Part shown: positions 16,755-24,508 of the stretch, in pieces
How the letters are laid out: every line of letters starts with the position of its first letter
How positions within the stretch are numbered: the first letter of the stretch is position 1
Origin: Dehalococcoidia bacterium
Lineage (GTDB): Bacteria > Chloroflexota > Dehalococcoidia > GIF9 > AB-539-J10
Direction: 5' to 3'
Assembly: GCA_021162545.1 (NCBI GenBank)
Contig: JAGGYM010000065.1
Coordinates: 1-38,629, forward strand
Length of the DNA: 38,629 nt
The notes under the pieces: generated by a model
What the model was told of the DNA's origin: nothing
The model's input: the letters and a program-made list of their open reading frames with translations, nothing else
The model's database searches: none
Made by a program: the position numbers and the translations under genes

Positions 16755-18917
16755 ATGGAAGCAAAGGCGTTTATCGAAAGGGTCAGGGAATATTTGCCCT
16801 CCGATGCGCACCTGGTAGAAAAAGCGTATGAGTTTGCTGCCATGGCGCATAAGGGGCAAACGCGCAAGTCGGGGCATCCTTATTTAGAACATCCTTTACA
16901 TACAGCTATGGTTCTGTCCGACCTGAAGCTTGATGCCGATACCCTGAGCGCTGCTTTGTTGCATGATGTTTCTGAAGATTGCGGAACGACGCTGCGCGAA
17001 ATTGAGGCTCAATTTAATCCCCAGGTGGCCAAACTGGTTGATGGCGTTACCAAGATAAACAAGATTACGAACCAGGCTGAGAAGGAGAACGCGCGGTCAG
17101 AGTCACAGGCTGAAAATCTGCGCAAGATGCTTCTGGCTACGACCGAGGACGTACGCGTTCTTTTGATTAAGCTAGCGGACAGGCTGGACAACATGCGTAC
17201 GCTGGGGGCGCTGACACAGGACAGACGTCACGCTATCGCACTGGAGACACTGGAGATATATGCTCCGCTGGCACACCGTCTTGGCATGGGGAAGATAAAG
17301 TGGCAACTGGAGGACTTATCATTTCGGTATCTCGAGCCGCAGGAATATCATCGCGTTGCCAGGCTGGTGGCGGGTAAAAGGGAGGAGCGGGAAAGCTTTG
17401 TGGAGGAGGTTAGCCAGTTGCTGGAGCAGGAACTGGGCAAGGCGGGAGTAAAGGCCAAAGTCTCTGGCCGGCCCAAGCACATTTACAGCGTCTATCAGAA
17501 GATAGGAAAATATGCGACGCAGGGGAAGGATTTCAGCGACATTCATGATTTGCTTGCCCTGCGAGTGTTAACGAGTTCTGTCTCAGATTGCTACAAGGCG
17601 CTGGGGGTGGTTCACTCTCTCTGGCGCCCCATCATGGCGGAATTTAACGATTTCGTTGCTAATCCCAAAGGCAATGGATACAAGTCGCTGCATACCACGG
17701 TGATGTATAAGGCAACTCAGCCGCTGGAGATACAAATTCGGACTTACGAGATGCATTGTACTTCTGAGTATGGAGTGGCGGCGCACTGGCGGTACAAAGA
17801 GGGCAAAGAGAGTATCTCTCCCGGCAGAGAGCTTGGCTGGTTGTGCTGGCTTGGCGACTGGAAAGAGGGTCTGGACAGCGAAGATTTTCTCGAGACCGTC
17901 AAAAGCGAGGTTCTCTCGGACAGTGTGTTTATATATACGCCGCAGGGCGAGATAAAGGAATTGCCCAAGGGCGCCACGCCTTTAGATTTTGCTTTTCGCA
18001 TTCACACCGACCTGGGCTACAGGTGTATTGGCTCCAAGGTGAATGGCAAGCTAGAACCTCTGAATCACGTTCTCGGGAATGGTGATGTGGTGGAAATCAT
18101 CGCCAGCAAGGAAAACAAAGGCCCCAGTCTGGACTGGCGCAATCCGGAGCTGGGTTATGTTAAGACAGCTCACTCCAAGGCCAAAATCAGGCAGTGGTTT
18201 AAAAAGCAGGAGCGAAGTCAATGCGTGGCGAACGGCAGGCAGATTTGGGACAAGGAGCTTAGACATTTGGGCGTCAGCGTCCCCAGCCTCGATAAAGCGG
18301 GGTCTCTCTTTGGCTATGTCAGCCAGGACGACTTTCTGGCAGCCTTGGGCAGTGGCAGCCTCAAAGTTTCTCAGGTGGCGCTTAAGTTGAGTGTGGACAT
18401 TGAACCGCCTGAAGAGATAGTCAAAACTGCCTCTCCTGCCAAGATCAGTCCCATAGGGGTTAAAGTCATGGGGGTGGGGGGGTTGCTCACCCGGCTGGCG
18501 AATTGTTGTCATCCTTTGCCTGGAGACAAAATAATAGGCTATATTACGCAGGGCAGGGGTATCACAGTGCACTGTGAGAACTGTCCCAATGTCGTTAATG
18601 AAGAGGAAAGAGAGAGGCTAATCCAGGTAGAATGGGGGGAAGTGGAGCGGGTTTATCCCGTGACCCTTCAAGTTGAGGCCTGGAACAGAGTTGGCCTGGT
18701 AAGGGACATCAGTGCTATTATAGCGGGGGAAGGGGTGAACCTTACCGATGTGAAAGTGGCTCATGAGCGAGGAGATAATATGACTTCGGAATACTTCACC
18801 ATCGAGGTGAAAAATGCAGCGCAGCTGGCTAGAATAGTAGCCAGAGCTTATTCTGTGTGGAACGTAATTAGTGTCACCAGAAAAGGAGAAATGGATGTCA
18901 AGCAAGAAATCGGCTAA
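16755..18917 (+). CDS. RelA/SpoT bifunctional (p)ppGpp synthetase/hydrolase
   Basis: 720 residues, full-length Rel. It makes and degrades the stringent-response alarmone (p)ppGpp. Hydrolase domain: HPLHT (H46) and the metal pair H70-D71 in LLHDVSEDCG, conserved and probably active. Synthetase domain: GRPKHIYSVYQKI, FSDIHDLLALRV, ANPKGNGYKSLHTTV, EIQIRTYEMHCTSEYGVAAHW. TGS domain: IYTPQGEIKELPKGATPLDF. Then a Cys/His zinc-finger-like segment (ANCCHPLPGD, GITVHCENCPNV) and a C-terminal ACT domain (VGLVRDISAIIAGEGVNLTD). The single long Rel in view with both catalytic domains intact suggests a bifunctional enzyme. It overlaps rpsT by 23 bases. Divergent from hisS, each with its own promoter. Confidence 0.94.
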   Translation: MEAKAFIERVREYLPSDAHLVEKAYEFAAMAHKGQTRKSGHPYLEHPLHTAMVLSDLKLDADTLSAALLHDVSEDCGTTLREIEAQFNPQVAKLVDGVTKINKITNQAEKENARSESQAENLRKMLLATTEDVRVLLIKLADRLDNMRTLGALTQDRRHAIALETLEIYAPLAHRLGMGKIKWQLEDLSFRYLEPQEYHRVARLVAGKREERESFVEEVSQLLEQELGKAGVKAKVSGRPKHIYSVYQKIGKYATQGKDFSDIHDLLALRVLTSSVSDCYKALGVVHSLWRPIMAEFNDFVANPKGNGYKSLHTTVMYKATQPLEIQIRTYEMHCTSEYGVAAHWRYKEGKESISPGRELGWLCWLGDWKEGLDSEDFLETVKSEVLSDSVFIYTPQGEIKELPKGATPLDFAFRIHTDLGYRCIGSKVNGKLEPLNHVLGNGDVVEIIASKENKGPSLDWRNPELGYVKTAHSKAKIRQWFKKQERSQCVANGRQIWDKELRHLGVSVPSLDKAGSLFGYVSQDDFLAALGSGSLKVSQVALKLSVDIEPPEEIVKTASPAKISPIGVKVMGVGGLLTRLANCCHPLPGDKIIGYITQGRGITVHCENCPNVVNEEERERLIQVEWGEVERVYPVTLQVEAWNRVGLVRDISAIIAGEGVNLTDVKVAHERGDNMTSEYFTIEVKNAAQLARIVARAYSVWNVISVTRKGEMDVKQEIG

Positions 18918-19176
18918 TAAAACCGCCCGTGCAGCAGAGAGAAAGCGGCTATGTAACCGTTCTGTGAAGAGCAGGGTGAAGACGCGCATAACTGTGGCGG
19001 AAGCGAAGATCGCTGCGGGGGATAGTTCGGTCAGGGAAGAAAGCGAGAGGGCGGTAAGCATCGTGGATAGAGCTGGCAGCAAGGGGATTTTTCACCGCAA
19101 TAAGATCGCCAGAATCAAATCTCGAATGGTGAAGAAGGTAAATGCCCTGGAGGCCAGCGAAGTGGAAGGAGCTTAA
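18895..19176 (+). CDS. rpsT: Ribosomal protein bS20
   Basis: 93 residues, highly basic, starting MSSKKSANKTARAAERKRL and containing FHRNKIARIKSRMVKKVNAL, the bS20 C-terminal signature. It binds 16S rRNA in the 30S subunit early in assembly. The ATG at 18895 is chosen over the upstream in-frame position because AAAAGGAGAA lies directly before it and the family begins here. It starts inside the last 23 bases of the relA/spoT gene in another frame, so it is probably co-transcribed with it and translationally coupled. Confidence 0.93.
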   Translation: MSSKKSANKTARAAERKRLCNRSVKSRVKTRITVAEAKIAAGDSSVREESERAVSIVDRAGSKGIFHRNKIARIKSRMVKKVNALEASEVEGA

Positions 19177-19219
19177 AAAGAGAAAAGTCGTTGTCCTCTG
19201 AATTGTGGGGGTACTTTCA

Positions 19220-19333
19220 TTGGAGCAGAGAAGCGTCGTTAGTTTCACCGATGAAGCGGAGAGCTTTTCCCCAGGTCTGCTTCAATCAAAGATGGAACTG
19301 AGGGGAACGTATGCGCTGCAGGGCGCATGTTGA
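19220..19333 (+). CDS. Possible small upstream ORF of the aldolase gene
   Basis: In the 150-base spacer between rpsT and the aldolase, an open frame begins at TTG 19220 with GGGGG about 8 bases upstream. It encodes 37 residues (begins LEQRSVVSFTDEAESF) and its TGA overlaps the aldolase ATG at 19327 (ATGTTGA). It is unlike any protein I know. It may be chance or a leader peptide coupled to the aldolase, whose own start lacks a good ribosome binding site. Confidence 0.2.
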   Translation: MEQRSVVSFTDEAESFSPGLLQSKMELRGTYALQGAC

Positions 19334-19932
19334 GAGTAGCCATGGAGATGTTATCGCAGTTTCAGACGATAGGCAGTGCCCTCTTTACCCAGGGGCTGAT
19401 ATCTTCCTGTGGTGGCAACCTCAGCGTCAGGTTTGGGGAGCGCCTCATTATCACCCGGAGGGGCAGTATGCTGGGCGCTCTTAGCGGAGCGGACCTGGTG
19501 GAAACGCATATTGACAGGAACGATCAGTCGACGCCGCTGGCCTCAACGGAACTGGCTGTTCACCGCGCTATTTACATGGCGACCTCGACGCAGGCAGTGG
19601 TACATGCGCATCCTTCTTATGCCGTTGCCCTGTCGTTTACCAGGAGCGTGCTTGCACCCCACGATGTAGAGGGGAAAGCAGTCTTGCCCATGGTGCCAGT
19701 TCTGGGAGAGGATGAAGAGATAAAGCCAGGAGATTTTGCTGAGGAAATAGCAGAGGCCCTGAAGCGGGTCAAGCTGGTTTTCGTGCGTGGCCACGGGAGT
19801 TTTGCCGCAGGGCAGTTGCTGGAAGAGGCCTATTATTATACTTCCTGCCTGGAGCACAGCTGCTACCTTTGCTATTTGCTCGAGGCGATGGGCGAAGAGA
19901 AGCAGCTGCCCCGGGCCACGGGTGAGATATAG
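19327..19932 (+). CDS. Class II aldolase/adducin family protein
   Basis: 201 residues of the fuculose-1-phosphate aldolase/ribulose-5-phosphate epimerase/MtnB family. Visible: LISSCGGNLSVRFGERLIIT (phosphate-binding GGN/S), STELAVHRAIYM, zinc ligands in VVHAHPSYAVALS, and a third zinc-binding region VRGHGSFAAGQ. It probably cleaves or dehydrates a sugar phosphate in a Zn2+-dependent way. The exact substrate is unknown; with MtnA in the same window a role in 5-deoxyribulose- or methylthioribulose-phosphate metabolism is possible. ATGs at 19327, 19342 and 19348 are all possible starts; family alignment (MLSQFQTIGSALF) allows the shorter ones. It ends 5 bases from the convergent ilvE stop. Confidence 0.82.
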   Translation: MLRVAMEMLSQFQTIGSALFTQGLISSCGGNLSVRFGERLIITRRGSMLGALSGADLVETHIDRNDQSTPLASTELAVHRAIYMATSTQAVVHAHPSYAVALSFTRSVLAPHDVEGKAVLPMVPVLGEDEEIKPGDFAEEIAEALKRVKLVFVRGHGSFAAGQLLEEAYYYTSCLEHSCYLCYLLEAMGEEKQLPRATGEI

Positions 19933-19937
19933 GAATT

Positions 19938-20849
19938 CTACGGTAGGAAGGTATACCAGTCGGAATAGCGAGGGTTTCTCCCTATCGCCACGTCGCGCAG
20001 GCTCCTTTGTAATTTGGCGGTAAAGGGACCGATTTTGCCCGTACCTATAGGGCGGTGGTCGATTTCCACCACGGGGGCTAGATGAGCTCCCGTGCCGGTT
20101 AGAAAACATTCTTCAGCCAGATAAAGTTCGCTGCGATCCACCTGCCTTTCGATGGTATCCATCTCCAGATCGCTTTTGGCCAGCGTTATCAGTGAGTCCC
20201 TGGTTATTCCCATAAGGATGTTATCGGAAGAAGAAGGCGTGACGAGCTTCTTCTTGCTGACTATGAAGATGTTCTCCGCACTGCCTTCAGCCACGTGCCC
20301 ATCGTGACTTAACAGGATGGCTTCATCGAAACCGTTTTCATGGGCCTCGGTTTTGGCCAGTGCGCTGTTAACATAGGCGCCGCTGATCTTGCCCCTTGCT
20401 GGAATCATGGTATCGTCGATGCGGCGCCAGGATGAAATGCAGCAGCGAATGGTAGCACTGCCCAGGTAGGGGGGCAGGGTGGTGACGATGATAAGGAGAG
20501 CATCCTCCAGGTCATGGAGGCGAACTCCTATGGTTTCGGAGCTTTTGTAGGCCAGGGGGCGGATGTAGACATCTTCTCTATAACCACTTCTGTTGAGAAG
20601 TTCCAGGGTCAACCGGCACATTTCCTCGGCTGAGTAGGGAAGCTTGATCTTGAGGATGCGGCAGCCATCGAGTAATCTTTTGTAGTGATCTGCGAGTCTG
20701 AAGAGACAGAACCTTTCCTTTTCGCTGTCCCAGTTGCCGCGGATGCCCTCGAAACAAGCCGTTCCGTAGTGGAAGGCATGAGTTAAGATTCCGATTTTGG
20801 CTTCGGGCAAAGGCATAAACTGCTTCTGGAAGAAAGCATAAGGTGGCAT
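19938..20849 (-). CDS. ilvE: Branched-chain amino acid aminotransferase (class IV)
   Basis: 303 residues of the PLP-dependent class IV aminotransferases. It carries out the last step of Val/Leu/Ile synthesis. Signatures: FHYGTACFEGIRGNWD, YIRPLAYKSSETIGV, the PLP lysine in IPARGKISGAYVNSALAKTE, and GHVAEGSAENIFIV. The C-terminal LTGTGAHLAPVVEID, which closes the cofactor site, is present. ATG 20849 is chosen because AAGGAG lies 7 bases upstream and the protein begins at the usual point. The frame stays open upstream to about 21506, but that stretch is antisense to dtd and has no family similarity. It has a near-consensus promoter and an adjacent inverted repeat. D-amino acid aminotransferase is a less likely alternative. 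Confidence 0.9.
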   Translation of the reverse strand: MPPYAFFQKQFMPLPEAKIGILTHAFHYGTACFEGIRGNWDSEKERFCLFRLADHYKRLLDGCRILKIKLPYSAEEMCRLTLELLNRSGYREDVYIRPLAYKSSETIGVRLHDLEDALLIIVTTLPPYLGSATIRCCISSWRRIDDTMIPARGKISGAYVNSALAKTEAHENGFDEAILLSHDGHVAEGSAENIFIVSKKKLVTPSSSDNILMGITRDSLITLAKSDLEMDTIERQVDRSELYLAEECFLTGTGAHLAPVVEIDHRPIGTGKIGPFTAKLQRSLRDVAIGRNPRYSDWYTFLP

Positions 20850-20882
20850 GGCAAAACTCCTTAATTTTATTTGTGAGGGTGA

Positions 20883-20911
20883 ATTATACTCTTGCTTGAT
20901 AAGGGATACAA
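20883..20911 (-). promoter_or_regulatory. Promoter of ilvE
   Basis: On the minus strand TTGTAT (20911-20906), 17-base spacer, perfect TATAAT (20888-20883). The predicted start near 20876 leaves a leader of about 26 bases with AAGGAG. Confidence 0.75.
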
Positions 20912-20927
20912 ATATGCGGGGCATATT
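20911..20927. promoter_or_regulatory. Inverted repeat abutting the ilvE -35
   Basis: A perfect inverted repeat AATATGC-GGG-GCATATT (7-base arms, 3-base spacer) touches the ilvE -35 hexamer. It could be an operator for an unknown regulator. The remaining bases of the 186-base ilvE-dtd spacer show nothing distinctive. Confidence 0.45.
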
Positions 20928-21035
20928 GCTGCCAAGGTCCTTATTTGAGGAGAGCCGCTTAATTCGCGACCTGGGCAGGAGCAAGACAGGGTAGTTCCGT
21001 GATAGATGTCCCGTTTTGTTGTACAATTTGACGTT

Positions 21036-21494
21036 GTGAAAGCGCTGGTCCAGAGAGTTGCTGCGGCCTGGGTGAGTGTAAACCATGGAATGGTGGGGAA
21101 AGTTGGCCGCGGCGTGGTAATTTTGCTCGGGGTCGCTCAAGGTGATTCTACAGAAGATGCCCGTTATCTGGTGCACAAGATAGCCAACATGCGCATTTTT
21201 GCCGACGGGGAGAGCGAATTTGCTCTTTCGGCCCTGGATGTGGAGGCGGGGATGCTCGTGGTGAGTCAATTCACACTGCTGGCCGATGTGAGAAAGGGCA
21301 GGCGACCTGGCTTCAGAGAGGCTGCTCCGCCAGATGAGGCAAGGCGACTTTATGAATTCTTCGTTGACCAGCTTCGTTCTACCGGGCTTAAGGTGGAGAC
21401 GGGCATCTTTCAGGAGCACATGATGGTGAGGATCGACAACGACGGGCCCGTGACGCTCCTGGTGGAAAGCAAAGAGCGGCAAAAAATCAACTGA
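21036..21494 (+). CDS. dtd: D-aminoacyl-tRNA deacylase
   Basis: 152 residues. Removes D-amino acids (and Gly from tRNAAla) from tRNA. Core motifs: [15 protein letters not shown] at the N-terminus, [16 protein letters not shown], the catalytic SQFTLLAD (SQFT), and the C-terminal [11 protein letters not shown] with the cross-subunit GP motif. I place the start at GTG 21036, matching the family N-terminus; an ATG at 21006 would add ten residues unlike the family. Neither has a Shine-Dalgarno. TACAAT at 21022-21027 lies only 8 bases before the GTG, compatible with a leaderless message, though its -35 is poor. The Zur-like gene follows on the same strand. Confidence 0.9.
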   Translation: MKALVQRVAAAWVSVNHGMVGKVGRGVVILLGVAQGDSTEDARYLVHKIANMRIFADGESEFALSALDVEAGMLVVSQFTLLADVRKGRRPGFREAAPPDEARRLYEFFVDQLRSTGLKVETGIFQEHMMVRIDNDGPVTLLVESKERQKIN

Positions 21495-21496
21495 TT

Positions 21497-21520
21497 GCAA
21501 GTGCAACCTGTTGCACTTGC
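21497..21520. promoter_or_regulatory. Putative Zur operator 1 (perfect palindrome)
   Basis: Two perfect 10-base arms, GCAAGTGCAA and TTGCACTTGC, around CCTG. It lies just upstream of the Fur-family gene. Its right arm overlaps the likely -35 (TTGCAC, 21511-21516) of a promoter with -10 TATGAT (21535-21540). The -10 ends 8 bases before the ATG. Alternatively the stem could end dtd transcription, but no T-run follows. Confidence 0.65.
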
Positions 21521-21548
21521 TTGCTCGCTTCTGCTATGATTTCCTCAG

Positions 21549-21968
21549 ATGAGCTGCCACAAGGTGCTCCAGGAGAAAGGTTACCGGATTACACCGCAGC
21601 GCATGCTGGTCATCGAAGCTCTGCACAATGCCGATAGTCACATTAGCGCAGAGGAAATATTCCAGCAATTGCACGCGCGCTATCCCTATAGCAACATTTC
21701 CACCGTCTATCGCACGCTGGAGTTGTTGAAAAAATTGAATCTGGTGACGGAAACTGACTTTGGCGAGGAAAGAGTTCGCTATCATGTGGCGGAAAAGAGC
21801 CACCATCATCACCTGGTCTGTCGCAGATGCGGCAGGGTGATAGATTTAGACGAATCTGCGTTATATCCGCTGAAGGGCGTTTTGCTCCGTGATTATGACT
21901 TTGAAGCTGATTTGAGGCATATGGCTATTTCAGGTGAGTGCAGCGAGTGTCGCAAGAAGAGAGAATAA
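21549..21968 (+). CDS. zur: Fur-family metal regulator, probably Zur
   Basis: 139 residues. An N-terminal winged helix (GYRITPQRMLVIEAL, then NISTVYRTLELLKKL for recognition) precedes the metal-binding dimerisation domain. H85-H88 and C91/C94 occur in SHHHHLVCRRCG, and C131/C134 in CSEC, giving the structural Cys4 zinc site. Zur is chosen over Fur or PerR because znuA, znuC and znuB follow directly and share an operator-like palindrome. It should bind DNA when zinc is replete and repress uptake. No ribosome binding site is visible at the ATG; the -10 is 8 bases away, suggesting a leaderless mRNA. Autoregulation is likely through operator 1. Confidence 0.87.
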   Translation: MSCHKVLQEKGYRITPQRMLVIEALHNADSHISAEEIFQQLHARYPYSNISTVYRTLELLKKLNLVTETDFGEERVRYHVAEKSHHHHLVCRRCGRVIDLDESALYPLKGVLLRDYDFEADLRHMAISGECSECRKKRE

Positions 21969-21981
21969 AAAATTTTAGCCC

Positions 21982-22005
21982 CTTATTGCAATTAGTTGCA
22001 AGTGC
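21982..22005. promoter_or_regulatory. Putative Zur operator 2
   Basis: In the 60-base gap between zur and znuA: TTGCAA-TTAG-TTGCAA (21986-22001) followed by GTGC. It shares the 11-mer TTGCAAGTGCA with operator 1 (21996-22006 versus 21496-21506). Aligned on the centre, the inner TGCAA/TTGCA halves match operator 1 exactly. Confidence 0.55.
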
Positions 22006-22028
22006 ATGAAATCTCAAGGGGGAGAAAT

Positions 22029-22868
22029 ATGAAGAGAAAAATTCTGGGGAGCATGGTAGCGTTATTCCTGGTGGCAGCTTTGCTGCTACCTCTATCCTGT
22101 GCCAGCCCTTCAGCCGACGTCATGGCGGGGAGTTCACTTATAGCAGGCATAGTTCATGACGTGGCCGGTGAGAAGATAGCAGTCCGCACCCTGGTCCCGC
22201 CGGGCATGTGCCCGGGACATTATGACGTCAAGCCCAGCGATGTTGAAGCCCTGGCGGAAAGTAAAGCACTGCTCATTCACGTTTGGCAGCAGAAGATGAA
22301 GAATATAACTGGCCTCATCGAGGCTGCCGACAATCCTGAACTCGTCATTAAAGTTATCGCGGTCGAGGGGAACTGGATGGCACCACCGGTTCAGGTTGAG
22401 GCACTGGATAAAATTGCGCAGGCTTTGGGCGAGATAGATGCGGGGAACGAAAGGTACTATCAGCAGAGGGCAAAGGAACGGCGGCAGGTGATCTTAGATA
22501 AAGGGGAGGAAGTACAGGCCAGACTGCAGGAGGCGAGGCTAGACGAGGTAAAGGTAATTTGCTCCGAAATGCAGCAGGGGTTTGCCGGGTGGGCTGGGTT
22601 TGATGTCGTGGCTACTTATGGCCGGCCGGAAGAACTGAGCGTGGCCCGGGTGGGAGAGCTGATAGAACAGGCCAGAGGGGCAGGGGTGACTCTGGTCATT
22701 GACAATCTCCAGAGTGGTGACACGTCGATGAGCCAGGCCCTGGCAAATGATATCGGAGCTGCTCAGGTAACTGTATCCAACTTTCCCGGGGGGTTTAAAG
22801 GCACCGAGACCTGGGAAAAGGCGATAGACAGGAACGCTGATTTGTTGCTTGAGGCTTTAGCAGGGTAA
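22029..22868 (+). CDS. znuA: Metal ABC transporter substrate-binding lipoprotein (ZnuA-like)
   Basis: 279 residues. N-terminal KRK, a hydrophobic stretch and a lipobox ending LLPLSC with the lipidated cysteine C24. The protein is therefore anchored outside the cytoplasmic membrane. It belongs to the ZnuA/TroA cluster (SSLIAGIVHDVAGEKIAVRT, then VPPGMCPGHYDVKPSDVEAL, usually PPGxDPHxYEPxPSD). The canonical three histidines are not all obvious and no His-rich loop is present, so it is a diverged member. Zinc is inferred from the adjacent Zur-like gene and operators; manganese or iron cannot be excluded. ATG 22029 follows GGGGGAGAA. First gene of the transporter operon, 10 bases from znuC. Confidence 0.83.
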   Translation: MKRKILGSMVALFLVAALLLPLSCASPSADVMAGSSLIAGIVHDVAGEKIAVRTLVPPGMCPGHYDVKPSDVEALAESKALLIHVWQQKMKNITGLIEAADNPELVIKVIAVEGNWMAPPVQVEALDKIAQALGEIDAGNERYYQQRAKERRQVILDKGEEVQARLQEARLDEVKVICSEMQQGFAGWAGFDVVATYGRPEELSVARVGELIEQARGAGVTLVIDNLQSGDTSMSQALANDIGAAQVTVSNFPGGFKGTETWEKAIDRNADLLLEALAG

Positions 22869-22878
22869 AGGAAATAGT

Positions 22879-23664
22879 ATGGGAGATATAGTCATCAGCC
22901 TCAAGGACGCCGTGGTTTCTTACAGGGAGGATGTAGCTTTGCGAGGGGTCTCTCTGGAGGTAGAGAGAGGAGAGTTCATCGGCATCATTGGGCCCAATGG
23001 TGCCGGTAAAACTACCCTGCTCACCGTAGTTAACGATCTGGGCAAACTGGTTCATGGTCAGGCCCGGGTCCTGGGAGTGCCGGTGTGTAGAAGAAATGGC
23101 ATCAAGTTGAGGAAGCGCATTGGTTATGTGGCTCAGGCGGAAAACATCGACCCCAGACTGCCTATCAGCGTCAGGGAGACGGTGATGGTAGGTTACTATG
23201 GTCGCCTGGGGCTATTTCACCGCCCAACGGAAGATCAATGGAAAAATGTAGATCGGGTGCTGGATCTGGTTGGCCTGTCTCACCTTTCTCGCCGCCCCAT
23301 AGGGCACCTCTCCGGAGGTGAATATCAAAGGGCGGCCATTGCCCGGGCTTTAGTTCAGCAGCCCGAGATTTTCCTCCTCGATGAGCCTACAGCTTCTGTA
23401 GACCCGCAAGCCCAGAGGGAGATCTTGAGCTTGATACAGCTTATCCATAGTCAGTATCACATGACCACGCTATTTGTCACGCATGACCTCGAAACGCTGC
23501 CCTCTATATGTCAGCGGCTTGTCCTTATGAGAGAAGGCCAGATATGGAAAGAGGGAAGCCCAGGGGAGATGCTTGGAGAAGAGGTCTTGAGACAGCTGTA
23601 TGAAGCAGGGGTTTCTGTTCCTGCTGAAGGAGGGAGTGGCAAATTCCCTCGTTGTGGCTGGTGA
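22879..23664 (+). CDS. znuC: Metal ABC transporter ATPase (ZnuC-like)
   Basis: 261 residues. Complete ABC ATPase: Walker A GPNGAGKTT (38-46), Q-loop in YVAQAENIDPRLP, signature LSGGEYQRAAIARAL, Walker B FLLDEPTASVD, and the switch histidine in VTHD. It drives metal uptake with the adjacent permease. AAAGGAA precedes the ATG. Its TGA overlaps the likely ATG of znuB (TGATG). Confidence 0.9.
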   Translation: MGDIVISLKDAVVSYREDVALRGVSLEVERGEFIGIIGPNGAGKTTLLTVVNDLGKLVHGQARVLGVPVCRRNGIKLRKRIGYVAQAENIDPRLPISVRETVMVGYYGRLGLFHRPTEDQWKNVDRVLDLVGLSHLSRRPIGHLSGGEYQRAAIARALVQQPEIFLLDEPTASVDPQAQREILSLIQLIHSQYHMTTLFVTHDLETLPSICQRLVLMREGQIWKEGSPGEMLGEEVLRQLYEAGVSVPAEGGSGKFPRCGW

Positions 23665-24506
23665 TGGGAATGGATTTGTCTGTTTTTCAATACCAGTTCA
23701 TGCAAAACGCTGTCCTTGCCGGGTTGTGTGGAGGTGTAACGTGTTCTATCGTCGGCGTTTTCGTGGTCACCATGCACCTCTCTTTCATAGGAATATGTAT
23801 TGCTCATGCAGCTTTTGCCGGCGCCTTACTTGGCGTCTGGTTGGGGTTCAATCCTTTAATCGGAGCATTAATTTTCAGCCTTGCTTCTGCAGGCATCATT
23901 GGCCCCATGGCTGACCGGGGGGAATTAAATCCTGATACTTCTATAGGCATCGTTTTTTCCCTCATGCTGGGACTGGCTTTCCTTTTCATGGGTCTGATGC
24001 CGGGAGCCAGGACGGAAGCCCTGAGCCTGTTCTGGGGAAGCATACTGACCGTCAACGGGGGAAATCTGATATTCCTTGCTACAGTAATGGTTGTAATTGT
24101 TGCCCTGCTGGTTATCTTCTACAAGGAAATCCAGGCGGTAATCTGCCATCGCCAGGTAGCCCTGGCTGTGGGCATCCCGGCAACCCTTGTTTTCTATGGA
24201 TTGTTGTTCTCCACGGGGGTCTCTGTCGCTGCTTCCCTCCCGACCATTGGGGGGCTACTTATTTACAGCCTGATTCTCAACCCAGCCGCAGCCGCTTACC
24301 AGCTTACCTATAACTTAAAAAGGATGATTCTCATTGCCGTTGCCTTCGGCGTCGCTTCTTGCTGGGTTGGGGTGGCAGCATCCTATCTCCTGGACCTCCC
24401 TTCGGGAGCCTCTATTGTAATTACTTCATCTGTTATCTTTGGTCTGGCAGCGGCGTTTTCCCCCAAGAGAAAGGTAAAGAAGTGGCAGCGAGGTCCGGCA
24501 AGTTAG
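23664..24506 (+). CDS. znuB: Metal ABC transporter permease (ZnuB-like)
   Basis: 280 residues, an ABC-3 family integral membrane protein with about 7-8 hydrophobic segments. Family hallmarks: FMQNAVLAGLCGGVTCSIVG near the N-terminus, LSFIGICIAHAAFAG, PDTSIGIVFSLMLGL, and GLLIYSLILNPAAAAYQL. It forms the membrane channel for ZnuA-delivered metal. ATG 23664 overlaps the znuC stop by one base, implying coupled translation. TTG 23652 would add four residues. The C-terminus is short and basic (SPKRKVKKW). A methyltransferase gene starts 2 bases after its stop. Confidence 0.88.
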   Translation: MGMDLSVFQYQFMQNAVLAGLCGGVTCSIVGVFVVTMHLSFIGICIAHAAFAGALLGVWLGFNPLIGALIFSLASAGIIGPMADRGELNPDTSIGIVFSLMLGLAFLFMGLMPGARTEALSLFWGSILTVNGGNLIFLATVMVVIVALLVIFYKEIQAVICHRQVALAVGIPATLVFYGLLFSTGVSVAASLPTIGGLLIYSLILNPAAAAYQLTYNLKRMILIAVAFGVASCWVGVAASYLLDLPSGASIVITSSVIFGLAAAFSPKRKVKKWQRGPAS

Positions 24507-24508
24507 CC

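Noticed and set aside
20850-21506. Upstream extension of the ilvE frame (to 522 codons in total) on the minus strand
   Set aside because: It is antisense to dtd, has no family similarity, and the AAGGAG site plus promoter fix the ilvE start at 20849.
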